Assembly: GCF_000012865.1 (NCBI RefSeq) | Contig: NC_007503.1 | Span: forward strand, 496,001-560,000 | From: Carboxydothermus hydrogenoformans Z-2901 | GTDB lineage: Bacteria > Bacillota > Z-2901 > Carboxydothermales > Carboxydothermaceae | DNA: 64,000 bases | Direction of reading: 5' to 3' | Shown: piece after piece, positions 33,049-41,287 of the stretch | How the letters are laid out: each line of letters begins with the position of its first letter | How positions within the stretch are numbered: position 1 is the stretch's first letter | The notes under the pieces: generated by a model | Database searches by the model: none | The model's input: the letters and a program-made list of their open reading frames with translations, nothing else | What the model was told of the DNA's origin: nothing | Position numbers and translations under genes: made by a program

Positions 33049-33714
33049 GTGAGGAGAAAAGGAATTTTTATCCTATTAATTGTTTTAATATTCCTCTTTT
33101 TATTTTTTAACTTAACTCCAGCGGCAGAAATTTTAAATGATAAATTTAAACAGTTTGGCGAATTTCTAAAAAAAGTTAATCATGATAAAAAGTATGATGT
33201 AGTTGTTGCCAGAATTGGTGACCGGGATGTGACGCTAAGAGAGTTTGAACTGTTTAAAAGAAGTTATGTTTTAGACGGCAGAACTGTTACTCCGGAAGAG
33301 GTGCTGGAGGAATTAAAGAGACGAACGGTGTTGAAGGAAGAAGCCGAAAAAAGAAAAATAACTGTTTCCGATGAAGAAGTAGAAAAGGCAATCCAGGATT
33401 ATAAAGAAGGGATGGAAAACTTAAAAAAGACCAATCCGGCAGAGTATAGCGAGTTTCTAAGTTACCTTGAAGGGTTAAATATGACCGAAGAACAATACTG
33501 GAAAAGTAAAGAAATTTTTGAAATTTACCGTAAGGCTCTTGTAACAGGGAAGGTTCGGAAAGCGATTTTAAAAGAGTTAAGCGAAAAATATAACCTTACT
33601 GGAAATGAGCTTCAGAAAAAGTATCGGGATTATATCGAAGAAGAAAAGGCAAAACTTAAAGTTAAAATTTTAAAACCAGAACTTATCGGAATAAAAAACA
33701 GTACAGATTCCTAA
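33049..33714 (+). CDS. SurA-N-like chaperone or foldase fragment without PPIase domain
   Basis: The 221-residue protein has an N-terminal membrane helix (GIFILLIVLIFLFLFFNL) followed by a SurA/PrsA-type N-terminal domain: VVARIGDRDVTLREFELFK, TPEEVLEELKRRTVLKEEAEKR and DEEVEKAIQDYKEGME. The usual parvulin prolyl isomerase domain is absent, so it may work as a pure chaperone outside the membrane. GTG at 33049 is chosen eight bases after AAAGGTGG. Its neighbours are other exported proteins of unknown function. Confidence 0.75.
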   Translation: MRRKGIFILLIVLIFLFLFFNLTPAAEILNDKFKQFGEFLKKVNHDKKYDVVVARIGDRDVTLREFELFKRSYVLDGRTVTPEEVLEELKRRTVLKEEAEKRKITVSDEEVEKAIQDYKEGMENLKKTNPAEYSEFLSYLEGLNMTEEQYWKSKEIFEIYRKALVTGKVRKAILKELSEKYNLTGNELQKKYRDYIEEEKAKLKVKILKPELIGIKNSTDS

Positions 33715-33810
33715 GAGCCGCAGCCTACCTTGGGATATATTAACAGTAAGTTTTAACCAAAGGGGTGTGGCTTTTTATGTTAAGTAAATTTGGGGACGGT
33801 GATTTTACAG

Positions 33811-34743
33811 TTGGGAAGAAAAATATCTTTAATTATTTTTATTTGGTTTTTTTTAAATTTATTTTTATTTAACAATGAAATAAGTACAATAGCAGGTAAT
33901 TTGTTTCAAACTCCTGCAGATAAAAATAAGGAAATGAAGGAGCTGGGGATTTTTCTTGGTAACGATGTGAAAATAGATAACGAGGAGTTAAGAAATATAG
34001 ATTTTAGGAAATTGAAAAATAAGGTTAATGAATTTTTAGGAGAAAAAGATTTTAAAATTACCTTAACTAATATTGAAATGGAGGGAAACCAAAGAAATAT
34101 TGAAGTTAAAGTAAAATTAAGTGACGGTACAAGGTATATAACGCTCGTTCCAGAGCTCAATTATGAAGTAGTGAGATTTACTGATGAAAATGCCATAAGT
34201 TCTAATTTAAGCCTACCGGTAATAGCTCATGAAATAGCCAAAGAGACTGCCTTTAATTTTGTCATAAAGCATTTTAAGCCGTTTAATTCATATAACATGA
34301 TTTTGGACGAAGACAAGTATTTTAATCGAGGGTCTCTGCGAGAATATAGATTTGTATGGAATGCGGTAGATGACGAAATAAAACTTCCCATATTTGTTGC
34401 CGCAGCGGTTGATGCCATAAGCGGTAAAATAATTAGTTACACCTGTGGTTATACTGGTGAAAAGTTTAAAAAGTTAACGCCGAGAATATCAACAAAAGAA
34501 GCGTTAGAAATACTTGAGAAAAAATACCCCGGTAACGAAATTAAAGATTACAACATTACATTAATGATTGGGATTAATCATAAGAGCAAAGTTCAGGAAA
34601 ATATTTTAAAATATTCGATTGAATATAAATTTAACGTTCCCCAGGATAAATGCTTTGATGAAAAAGGCAAATGGATTCATCACGGTGGAAGGATAGAAAT
34701 AAATGCGGAATCGGGGGAAATTATCACTGAAGGGATTTATTAA
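33811..34743 (+). CDS. Exported PepSY/YcdB-like domain protein
   Basis: This protein of about 310 residues has an N-terminal hydrophobic helix (ISLIIFIWFFLNLFLF) and repeated segments ending in VDAISGKIISY and IEINAESGEIITEG, which recall PepSY or YcdB-type domains found in protease inhibitors and surface proteins. Its start is uncertain: TTG at 33811 follows GGTGA, GTG at 33799 and TTG at 33790 are alternatives, and the best ribosome site nearby (AAAGGGGTG) serves an ATG at 33777 in another frame. The function is not known. Confidence 0.6.
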   Translation: MGRKISLIIFIWFFLNLFLFNNEISTIAGNLFQTPADKNKEMKELGIFLGNDVKIDNEELRNIDFRKLKNKVNEFLGEKDFKITLTNIEMEGNQRNIEVKVKLSDGTRYITLVPELNYEVVRFTDENAISSNLSLPVIAHEIAKETAFNFVIKHFKPFNSYNMILDEDKYFNRGSLREYRFVWNAVDDEIKLPIFVAAAVDAISGKIISYTCGYTGEKFKKLTPRISTKEALEILEKKYPGNEIKDYNITLMIGINHKSKVQENILKYSIEYKFNVPQDKCFDEKGKWIHHGGRIEINAESGEIITEGIY

Positions 34744-34828
34744 AATCTAAGATTTTGGGGAGGATGGTTTTAATGAGTATTGGAGATGATGGTTTGGGCG
34801 TGGCTGTGAAGGAAAGGAAGATATTTTC

Positions 34829-35398
34829 ATGAAAAAGAAAAAATATTTTTAATTTTATTTTGGGTATTATTCTTTTGCTTTCACTGCCTGTAGTACCAAT
34901 TATGATGAAAATACATTAAAAAGTATTTTAATAAAAGAAATAAAAGAAAATATTCTGCCAGCCGAAAATATCAAGGTAGTTTTATTAAAAAAATTTAATA
35001 AAAATGAGTATGTTGCTATTTGTAATTATGACATTGTAAATATAAATTATGAAGATCTCGTGCAAATAAATATTAAATACGGTAAAGTTAACGTATATGG
35101 CTTAGGCGGAGGTATTGGAAAAACCAGTCCCGATCAAAAGATGACCATTTCCAGTACTTCGTATGATTCGGAAAAGTTCAAATTTTTAATGGTTTACGGA
35201 ACAGTATTTGATAAACGTATTGCCAAAGTTAAGGTAGTTTATGTTGATGGTAAAGAGGAAGTAAGCGATGTAAGTTACGAAAGCGATCTTGGCGGATATC
35301 TCTTCTACCGGGAGAATTATGTAAAAGGCTTTAAAAGAGTAGAAGCCTATGATAAAAATGGCAATTTGATAGAAAGATCCGATCAGTTGGGAGGCTAA
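34829..35398 (+). pseudogene. Decayed lipoprotein gene (frameshifted signal peptide)
   Basis: An ATG at 34829 opens MKKKKYF and meets a stop after seven codons. The same frame, beyond the stop, reads FTACSTNYDENTLKSILIKEIK and stays open to 35398. One frame over, the stretch between encodes NIFNFILGIILLLSL, a signal peptide core. A signal peptide plus the TACS lipobox can be rebuilt with two compensating one-base shifts, one in the A-run near 34840 and one near 34890. This is either decay, programmed slippage or sequencing error. The rest (about 170 codons) is an unrecognised beta-rich domain, possibly still translated from GTG at 35060. Confidence 0.5.
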
Positions 35399-35749
35399 TT
35401 TACCTCTTGGCTCAGCCCTTTTGCAGTATCCGGCGGTAATTAATATTAGCGGTATTGCTGCTGGTTTTCTATTACTTGGATTAATCTTTAAATCCCAAAA
35501 ACATTTTTCCGGCTAATTTTTTGGACTAAGAGAGTACCTATCCAGGCAAAGGTTTGATAGCCCACAATTAGACTTAGTAATAAAACGCCCGGTAAGGACA
35601 TTATTAAGCGTTCTACCGTAAACGAAAGGATTACCGGATTGACGATTATAGATTTTTCAAAGGACAAGGAAATTGTGAAGAAGCTTTTGCCACAGTTTGA
35701 GTTTATTTTCCAGCAAAGTATGAATTAACATTTAATTATGAGGGATTTT
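35399..35749. other. Gene-poor stretch with coding remnants
   Basis: No intact gene is seen. Bases 35400-35516 read as the end of a membrane protein (ALLQYPAVINISGIAAGFLL, then a lysine-rich tail and stop) with no start or ribosome site, probably a remnant. Bases 35561-35728 hold an open frame ending LPQFEFIFQQSMN without a plausible start. On the other strand an unsupported 37-codon hydrophobic frame crosses the same place. I read this as decayed sequence adjoining the broken lipoprotein gene. Confidence 0.4.
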
Positions 35750-35778
35750 AAAATCCTGCTAAGTGGCAGGATTTTTTT
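35750..35778 (+). terminator. Rho-independent terminator
   Basis: AAAATCCTGC and GCAGGATTTT form a 10-bp stem with a TAAGTG loop and run into a T tract. It isolates sigK from upstream transcription. Confidence 0.85.
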
Positions 35779-35921
35779 ATGTACTGCAATTGATCGAGCA
35801 TGCAAAGCAATACTATTTCAGCCCGCATAATATGACCGTGCCTTGAGGTACGCCGCTATCTAAAGCGGTGTCATGCGGTTAAAGCGATAGGATTTTTTCT
35901 TTTTTACCCCCTTTTCCCGTC

Positions 35922-35948
35922 ACCCTTTCCCAATTCCCGCATATCATA
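35922..35948 (+). promoter_or_regulatory. Sigma-K/E-like promoter of sigK
   Basis: AC at 35922, 16 bases, then CATATCATA at 35940-35948 fits the mother-cell sigma-K pattern (AC, 16-17 bases, CATANNNTA); sigma-E promoters share a similar -10. It lies about 28 bases upstream of the sigK ATG and suggests autoregulation, as known for sigK in Bacillus. Confidence 0.55.
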
Positions 35949-35975
35949 TAGGGAAGAGTGTGCGGGAGGGATGGT

Positions 35976-36680
35976 ATGGGTGTTTTAGGTGCACTTATTA
36001 CCCTGGTAGTGGAAGGCCTTTTATTTCTACTTGGGTATTTGGCTGGCAGTGCTTTTCCCCAGCCGTTATCGGAAGAAGAGGAGGCTTACTACATTGATAG
36101 GCTTTTACAGGGTGACCGGGAGGCCCGGGATGTGCTGGCGGAGCGGAATTTACGGCTGGTTGCCCATATTGTAAAAAAATTTGAAGGTACCGGAGAGGCA
36201 ACGGAAGATTTAATTTCCATTGGTACCATTGGGCTTATTAAAGCTATCGATACCTTTCGCCCCGATAAAGGAACTAAGCTTGCTACCTATGCGGCAAAAT
36301 GCGTGGAAAATGAAATTTTAATGCATCTTCGTGCCACCAAGAAAAACCGGGGTGAGGTTTCCCTTTATGATCCCATCGGTTTTGATAAAGAGGGAAATGA
36401 AATTACCCTTTTAGATATTCTCGGCACCCGGGGAGATATCGTTTTAGAGCAGGTGGTGCGGATGCTCGATGCCGAGACTATCGAGAAAAATTTAAAGAAA
36501 CTAACTCCCCGGGAACGAAAGGTAATTGAAGAAAGGTTTGGACTTTCCCAAACCCCCAGGAAAACCCAGCGGGAAATTGCCAAAAAAATGGGGATTTCCC
36601 GGTCGTATGTATCAAGGATTGAAAAAAGAGCCATCTTAAAGCTTTTAAACTGTTTTCCCGAAAATAAGGTAAAATTTTAA
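35976..36680 (+). CDS. sigK: Sporulation sigma factor SigK (intact, with pro-sequence)
   Basis: This 234-residue late mother-cell sigma factor has a hydrophobic pro-sequence (GVLGALITLVVEGLLFLLGY) cut during activation, the region 2 core NLRLVAHIVKKFEGTGE with DLISIGTIGLIKAI, and region 4 with TQREIAKKMGISRSYVSRI. It closely resembles Bacillus SigK. The ATG at 35976 follows GGGAGGG; an in-frame GTG at 35958 is not needed. The gene is not interrupted by a skin-type element. Its presence marks the organism as a spore former. Confidence 0.95.
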   Translation: MGVLGALITLVVEGLLFLLGYLAGSAFPQPLSEEEEAYYIDRLLQGDREARDVLAERNLRLVAHIVKKFEGTGEATEDLISIGTIGLIKAIDTFRPDKGTKLATYAAKCVENEILMHLRATKKNRGEVSLYDPIGFDKEGNEITLLDILGTRGDIVLEQVVRMLDAETIEKNLKKLTPRERKVIEERFGLSQTPRKTQREIAKKMGISRSYVSRIEKRAILKLLNCFPENKVKF

Positions 36681-36707
36681 GCCGCCTTAAATTTTAGGCG
36701 GCTTTTT
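36679..36707. terminator. Terminator between sigK and the convergent transporter gene
   Basis: AAGCCGCCT and AGGCGGCTT pair around an A/T loop and are followed by TTT. The stem overlaps the sigK stop codon and could act in both directions. Confidence 0.8.
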
Positions 36708-36713
36708 GAAGTA

Positions 36714-38549
36714 TTAGTCAGTTAGGTGGTAAGGAACACTGGTTACTAAAACATTTTTTCTAAAAAGCAGTAAAGTCTTTAGCTTAAAACCGGTTTGGTT
36801 ATGAAGAAGAAAATGCCACCATTTATGAGGGACAAATTCGGGAATAACCACCATAATAAAACGGCCTTTTTCTACAGCTCTGTGCTCCATATGGTTGATA
36901 AATCTTAAAAGTGGGCCGTAAACATCCCGGTAAGCAGAAGTAATGACCAGTAGTTTTGCCGGGACTTTAAATTTTTCCCACTTTTCTTCAATTTTTGCTT
37001 TGCTTTCCTCATTAAAAGCAATGTTGATAGCTATTACATCCTCCGAGATAGAGCGGGCGTACTTAATAGCGTTTAAAACTACTTTATTAAAACTTGCTAC
37101 AGGAATAATTACTAAGGGTGATTGGTTTTCAGTTTTCCAGATATCTTCAGGTATCGAAACTACTCTTAATTGTTCGGCTATAGCTAAATAGTGACGTTTA
37201 ATTTTGGAAAAGAGAAGAATCATTAGCGGGATTAAAATAACAACAATCCAAGCGCCACCCAAAAATTTAGTGGTAGCAATTATTATTGAGGCAATACCGG
37301 TGGCAATAGCTCCGAGACTGTTGATTAAAATATTAACTTTCCAACCGCTTTCTTTTGTTTTATACCAGTGCTTAATCAAGCCTGCCTGCATTAAGGTAAA
37401 GGAAACAAAAACCCCTACAGCGTACAGAGGGATTAAAGCGTGAGTATCGCCTTTAAAAATAATTATTAACAGAGAAGAAATTACTCCTAAGATTACAATA
37501 CCATGACTGAAAACTAAACGGGTCCCGAGGACCGAAAGGATTCTTGGGAGATAACCATCTCTGGCCATTAAACAGGAAAGACGAGGAAAACCGTTAAAAC
37601 TGGAGTTTGCTGCCAAAAACAAAATTATAGCTGTGCTGGCTTGTACCAGGTAATAAAAAAGGGTTTTCCCAAAAATTATCCGGGCGATTTGCGAAACAAC
37701 TGTTTCGCCAACTTTAGGGACAACATTTAAGTTATAGGCGAGGTAGGTTATTCCAAAGAATAATGTTCCCAATAAAAGGGCCATCCAAACCATCGTGATG
37801 CGGGCGTTTTTGTCTTCAGGCGGGAAAAAAGCCGGAACGCCGTTAGAAATTGTTTCAACTCCGGTAAGAGCGGTACAACCGGAAGAAAAGGCTTTTAACA
37901 ATAAAAAAAGAGTTAAGGGGGCAAAACTTTCTGCCGTTGTAGTAACTGGTAATGGAGTAAGTTGACCAGTAATAAGTTTATAAGTTCCCACTCCTATTAA
38001 AATAAGAAAAGTAAAAATAAAAGCATAAGTAGGAATAGCAAAAAAGGTACCGGATTCACGTATACCTCTAAGGTTCATAATAGTGATAAATAATACCGTT
38101 AACACGCCTAAAATCACCCGATAGGGATAAAGGGAAGGAAAAGCTGAGGTAATAGCAGCAATACCTGAACTTACACTAACTGCTACAGTTAAAATGTAAT
38201 CAACTAACAGTGATGACCCGGCAATTAATCCCGGAACCTGACCTAAATTTTCTAAAGATACTACATAAGCTCCGCCACCATTGGGATAAGCTAAAATTCC
38301 CTGGCGGTAGGATAAGGTTAATATTCCTAAGAGAAATAAAATAGCAATTGAAATGGGGAGAGATAATTTTAATGCTACGGGACCGGCAGCTATTAAAACA
38401 AGTAAAATTTCTTCGGTCGCATAAGCAACCGATGATAAAGCATCAGAGGAAAAAATTGCTAAAGCTTTAATTTTGGTTAAACGTTCTTCAGCAATTTTTT
38501 CTGTCCTGAGTGGAGAGCCAATTAACAAGTCTTTTATGCGGTAATTCAT
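36714..38549 (-). CDS. kimA: KimA-like potassium/APC-superfamily transporter
   Basis: This 611-residue protein has about 12 membrane helices and a cytoplasmic C-terminal domain. It aligns from memory with Bacillus KimA (YdaO): ALAIFSSDALSSVAYATEE, LTLSYRQGILAYPNGGGAYV, NLGQVPGLIAGSSLLVDYIL and ITSAFPSL. KimA imports potassium with protons and is inhibited by cyclic di-AMP at its C-terminal domain. The ATG follows AGGAGGAAGG. No ydaO-type riboswitch is recognisable upstream, unlike in Bacillus. Related APC amino acid permeases are the alternative reading. Confidence 0.85.
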   Translation of the reverse strand: MNYRIKDLLIGSPLRTEKIAEERLTKIKALAIFSSDALSSVAYATEEILLVLIAAGPVALKLSLPISIAILFLLGILTLSYRQGILAYPNGGGAYVVSLENLGQVPGLIAGSSLLVDYILTVAVSVSSGIAAITSAFPSLYPYRVILGVLTVLFITIMNLRGIRESGTFFAIPTYAFIFTFLILIGVGTYKLITGQLTPLPVTTTAESFAPLTLFLLLKAFSSGCTALTGVETISNGVPAFFPPEDKNARITMVWMALLLGTLFFGITYLAYNLNVVPKVGETVVSQIARIIFGKTLFYYLVQASTAIILFLAANSSFNGFPRLSCLMARDGYLPRILSVLGTRLVFSHGIVILGVISSLLIIIFKGDTHALIPLYAVGVFVSFTLMQAGLIKHWYKTKESGWKVNILINSLGAIATGIASIIIATTKFLGGAWIVVILIPLMILLFSKIKRHYLAIAEQLRVVSIPEDIWKTENQSPLVIIPVASFNKVVLNAIKYARSISEDVIAINIAFNEESKAKIEEKWEKFKVPAKLLVITSAYRDVYGPLLRFINHMEHRAVEKGRFIMVVIPEFVPHKWWHFLLHNQTGFKLKTLLLFRKNVLVTSVPYHLTD

Positions 38550-38797
38550 AAAACCTTCCTCCTGAAAATCTTTTGTTTCGCTACAACAATTAATTAAACT
38601 ACTTTCATGTTTAAAAATAAATCTTAGAAATTAAGCAAAATGAACGAAAGATTTTTAAATAACCATCATTTTATTAATGATTAAATTAAGGCCTTTTAAA
38701 CATTGTTATTTTATGAAATTGCGTGATTTTTAAACCACCGCCTTTTTTTAACGACCTGGTTTAGCCATATTTATGTATTTACAAAAAAACGTTTTTT

Positions 38798-38821
38798 CGA
38801 TATTCTTAAATCAGAATATCG
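38798..38821 (+). promoter_or_regulatory. Inverted repeat CGATATTC-N8-GAATATCG abutting a ribosome site
   Basis: An 8-bp perfect inverted repeat ends on the first G of the GGAGG that serves the ModE-like regulator gene. It could be an operator for autoregulation or an mRNA hairpin limiting translation. The 240 bases between it and the transporter gene are AT-rich and show nothing else I can name. Confidence 0.5.
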
Positions 38822-38832
38822 GAGGTGGAAAC

Positions 38833-39171
38833 TTGCGTTTAAGAAGCAAATTATGGATTGTAACCGATGAGGGAGAAAAATTGTTTGGTGATGGACCGTA
38901 TCGCCTGTTATTAGGAGTGCAAAAGACTGGTTCTTTAAAGCGGGCTGCCGAAGAACAAAAGATGGCTTACAGTAAAGCGTATATGATGATAAAAGCCTTG
39001 GAACAAAGGCTTGGAATAAAACTTTTAAACTTTTACAAAGGCGGAAAAGGGGGCGGAAGGGCTGAATTAACCGGGGACGGACTTAAGCTTTTAGAAAAAT
39101 ATGGGGAATTTCGCAACCGTGCCCAGGATTATCTGGATGAATTGTTTGCGGCTTATTTTAAGGAGGAGTAA
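38833..39171 (+). CDS. ModE-like winged-helix regulator (DNA-binding domain only)
   Basis: The 112-residue protein matches the N-terminal LysR-like winged helix of ModE: GDGPYRLLLGVQKTGSLKRAA, then AYSKAYMMIKALEQRLG and GGRAELTGDGLKLLEKY. The molybdate-binding C-terminal domains of full ModE are missing, as in many Firmicute homologues. TTG at 38833 is chosen after GGAGGTGG. It heads an operon with a chromate-transporter-type gene and a MoeA-like gene, so regulation of oxyanion or molybdenum metabolism is likely. Confidence 0.8.
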   Translation: MRLRSKLWIVTDEGEKLFGDGPYRLLLGVQKTGSLKRAAEEQKMAYSKAYMMIKALEQRLGIKLLNFYKGGKGGGRAELTGDGLKLLEKYGEFRNRAQDYLDELFAAYFKEE

Positions 39172-39175
39172 GGTA

Positions 39176-39700
39176 ATGCAGTCAATAATTAACTTATTTC
39201 TGGCTTTTTTAAAAGTAGGGGCGTTCTCCTTTGGGGGAGCGTACTCTTTAATTCCCATAATTGAAAGGGAAGTGGTGGAACATTACCGGTGGCTGACCAA
39301 AGACGAATTTATGGAAGTACTGGGAATAACCCAGGCTATTCCGGGAGCAATTTCCGCCAAATTTGCTACCTATACCGGTTACAAAGTTGCAGGTATAATA
39401 GGAGTGGTTGTTGCCAATATTGGTAATATTCTACCACCGGTTTTATTAATGCTTAGCTTAATCGGGATACTCTTTAAAATTGGCCATCATCCGCTAACTA
39501 AAAATTTTATAAAGGGAGTAAAATACGGTACCTTTGCGATGGTACTGGGCTTTGGGGTGTCAATGCTTTTAAAGACAAGTTTTGCAGTAAAAGGATATAT
39601 AATTGCTGCGCTGGTTTTTACCGCGGTAGCTTTTTTTAATTTTGATCCCGCTTTAACCATTGTTGGAGCAGGAATTTTAGGTATAATCTTATTTAAATAG
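39176..39700 (+). CDS. Single-domain chromate transporter family (CHR) protein
   Basis: This 174-residue membrane protein is one CHR domain (FLKVGAFSFGGAYSLIPIIE, with LTKDEFMEVLGITQAIPGAIS). Short CHR proteins usually come as pairs encoded side by side; only one is present here. The family exports chromate or transports sulfate-like oxyanions. The ATG at 39176 follows GGAGGAGTAAGG and lies four bases past the regulator stop. A link to molybdate or tungstate is suggested by its neighbours but is not shown. Confidence 0.85.
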   Translation: MQSIINLFLAFLKVGAFSFGGAYSLIPIIEREVVEHYRWLTKDEFMEVLGITQAIPGAISAKFATYTGYKVAGIIGVVVANIGNILPPVLLMLSLIGILFKIGHHPLTKNFIKGVKYGTFAMVLGFGVSMLLKTSFAVKGYIIAALVFTAVAFFNFDPALTIVGAGILGIILFK

Positions 39701-39711
39701 AGGTGGAAATA

Positions 39712-40728
39712 ATGAAAAAAGTTCCGGTGCAGGAAGCGATAGGGATGGTATTATGCCACGATATAACCAAAATCGTCCCGGGAGAATTTAAAGGTCCTGC
39801 CTTTAAAAAAGGCCATATTATCCGGGAAGAAGACATTCCCGAACTTTTAAAGTTGGGAAAAGATCACATTTACGTCTGGGAAGTAAAAGAGGGAATTCTC
39901 CACGAAAACGAGGCAGCCCAGAGAATTGCCCGGGCAGTTGGTGGAGACCGGTTTATTTTTACCGAACCAAAAGAAGGAAAAGTTAATCTTTTAGTAAAGG
40001 AACGGGGACTTTTCAAAGTCGATCGCGAGGCTTTATTTGAGATAAATATGTTGGGAGAACTTATGGTTTCTACCCTTCACACCAACCGGGTGGTAGGGCC
40101 CGGTCAGTATGTGGCCGGCACCCGGATTATTCCCCTGGTGATTGAAGAGGAAAAGATAAAAAAAGTAGAAGAGATTTGTCGGGATAAAAAGGTTTTAGAG
40201 GTAAAACCCTTAGCCCAACCAAAGGTAGGGGTTGTTAATACCGGTAACGAAATTTTTTATGGCCGGATTGAAGACAAGTTTACACCGGTGTTGGCGGAAA
40301 AGTTAAAAGCTTTTGGGTTAACAATAGACATGCATCTTAAAGCGCCCGATGATGTCGAGAAAATCGCCGAAGCCATTTTAAAACTAAAAGAAGCGGGTAT
40401 GGAGCTAATTTTAGCTACCGGTGGAATGTCGGTAGACCCCGATGACCTGACGCCGGGAGGAATTAAGAGAGCCGGTGGCGAAGTAGTAGTATATGGGTCG
40501 CCGGTGCTTCCCGGTGCTATGTTCCTGTATGCTCTTTTGGATGGAGTACCGGTTTTAGGACTTCCCGGTTGTGTCATGTACAGTAAAACCACCATTTTTG
40601 ATTTGGTTCTTCCGCGGATCTTAGCCGGGGAAGTATTAACCAGAAAAGATATTGCAGCTTTAGGGCACGGAGGCCTTTGCCTTGAGTGTCCGGTTTGCAC
40701 CTACCCCCATTGTCCCTTTGGAAAATAA
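39712..40728 (+). CDS. MoeA-like molybdopterin-binding protein with cysteine-rich tail
   Basis: The 338-residue protein has a MoCF-biosynthesis domain: VGVVNTGNEIFYG, LILATGGMSVDPDDLTPGGI and VPVLGLPGCVMYS. It differs from full MoeA in its N-terminal part and carries the tail CLECPVCTYPHCPFGK, whose four cysteines may bind metal. It could insert or sense molybdenum cofactor and may serve the NapA-like enzyme. The ATG at 39712 follows AGGTGG. Co-transcription with the ModE-like regulator is expected. Confidence 0.83.
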   Translation: MKKVPVQEAIGMVLCHDITKIVPGEFKGPAFKKGHIIREEDIPELLKLGKDHIYVWEVKEGILHENEAAQRIARAVGGDRFIFTEPKEGKVNLLVKERGLFKVDREALFEINMLGELMVSTLHTNRVVGPGQYVAGTRIIPLVIEEEKIKKVEEICRDKKVLEVKPLAQPKVGVVNTGNEIFYGRIEDKFTPVLAEKLKAFGLTIDMHLKAPDDVEKIAEAILKLKEAGMELILATGGMSVDPDDLTPGGIKRAGGEVVVYGSPVLPGAMFLYALLDGVPVLGLPGCVMYSKTTIFDLVLPRILAGEVLTRKDIAALGHGGLCLECPVCTYPHCPFGK

Positions 40729-40738
40729 AGGAGGCAAT

Positions 40739-41287
40739 ATGTTAAACTATTTTTGGCCGGATTTATATTTAGAAAAGGTTACTGTACTGGATGAAGAGCT
40801 CTTAAAAAAATATAATTTAAAAGGAATAATTCTTGACCTTGATAACACCATTTCCCCCTGGGGGGAGAAAACCATTCCCCGGGATGTGGTTAAATGGGTA
40901 AAAAAATTGCAAGAGTTTGGGATAAAGTTTTGCCTGGTTTCCAACAACAGCAACGAGCGGGTGCGAGAAGTGGCTGTTTTTCTGGGTATCCCTTATGTAG
41001 CCCGGGCCATTAAACCCCGGAGGCGGGCGTTTTTGCAGGGAGTGGAGCTTATGGGGCTTAAGCCGTCGGAAGTGGCGGTGATAGGAGATCAGCTTTTAAC
41101 CGACATAATTGGAGCCAAAAGAGCGGGGTTAATGGCGATCCTGGTAACACCTATGGCTTCCCGGGAGTTTATCGGAACGAAAATTAACAGGTTTATCGAA
41201 AGTTACCTTTTAAAGCGACTTTTACAAAAGGGTCTGAAAATATACGGACCTCAGGGGGGATTAAATGGCCATGCGGATAAACGGTGA
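40739..41287 (+). CDS. yqeG: YqeG family HAD phosphatase
   Basis: This 182-residue HAD-IIIA phosphatase has the nucleophile motif ILDLDNTISPWG, SNNSNERV (motif II) and VIGDQLLTDIIGAKRAG (motif III/IV), in the YqeG/GEP4-like subfamily. A phosphatidylglycerophosphate phosphatase role is known for yeast GEP4; in bacteria the role is less certain. The ATG follows AAAGGAGG. It overlaps aroE by 23 bases, a position next to aroE that is common in Firmicutes. Confidence 0.9.
   Translation: MLNYFWPDLYLEKVTVLDEELLKKYNLKGIILDLDNTISPWGEKTIPRDVVKWVKKLQEFGIKFCLVSNNSNERVREVAVFLGIPYVARAIKPRRRAFLQGVELMGLKPSEVAVIGDQLLTDIIGAKRAGLMAILVTPMASREFIGTKINRFIESYLLKRLLQKGLKIYGPQGGLNGHADKR

Noticed and set aside
35811-35910. 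GC-rich hairpins (CGTGCC/GGTACG, CCGCT/AGCGG) before sigK, as a possible riboswitch
   Set aside because: Stems are short, no known motif was recognised and they lie upstream of the predicted sigK promoter, so they would not be in its mRNA.
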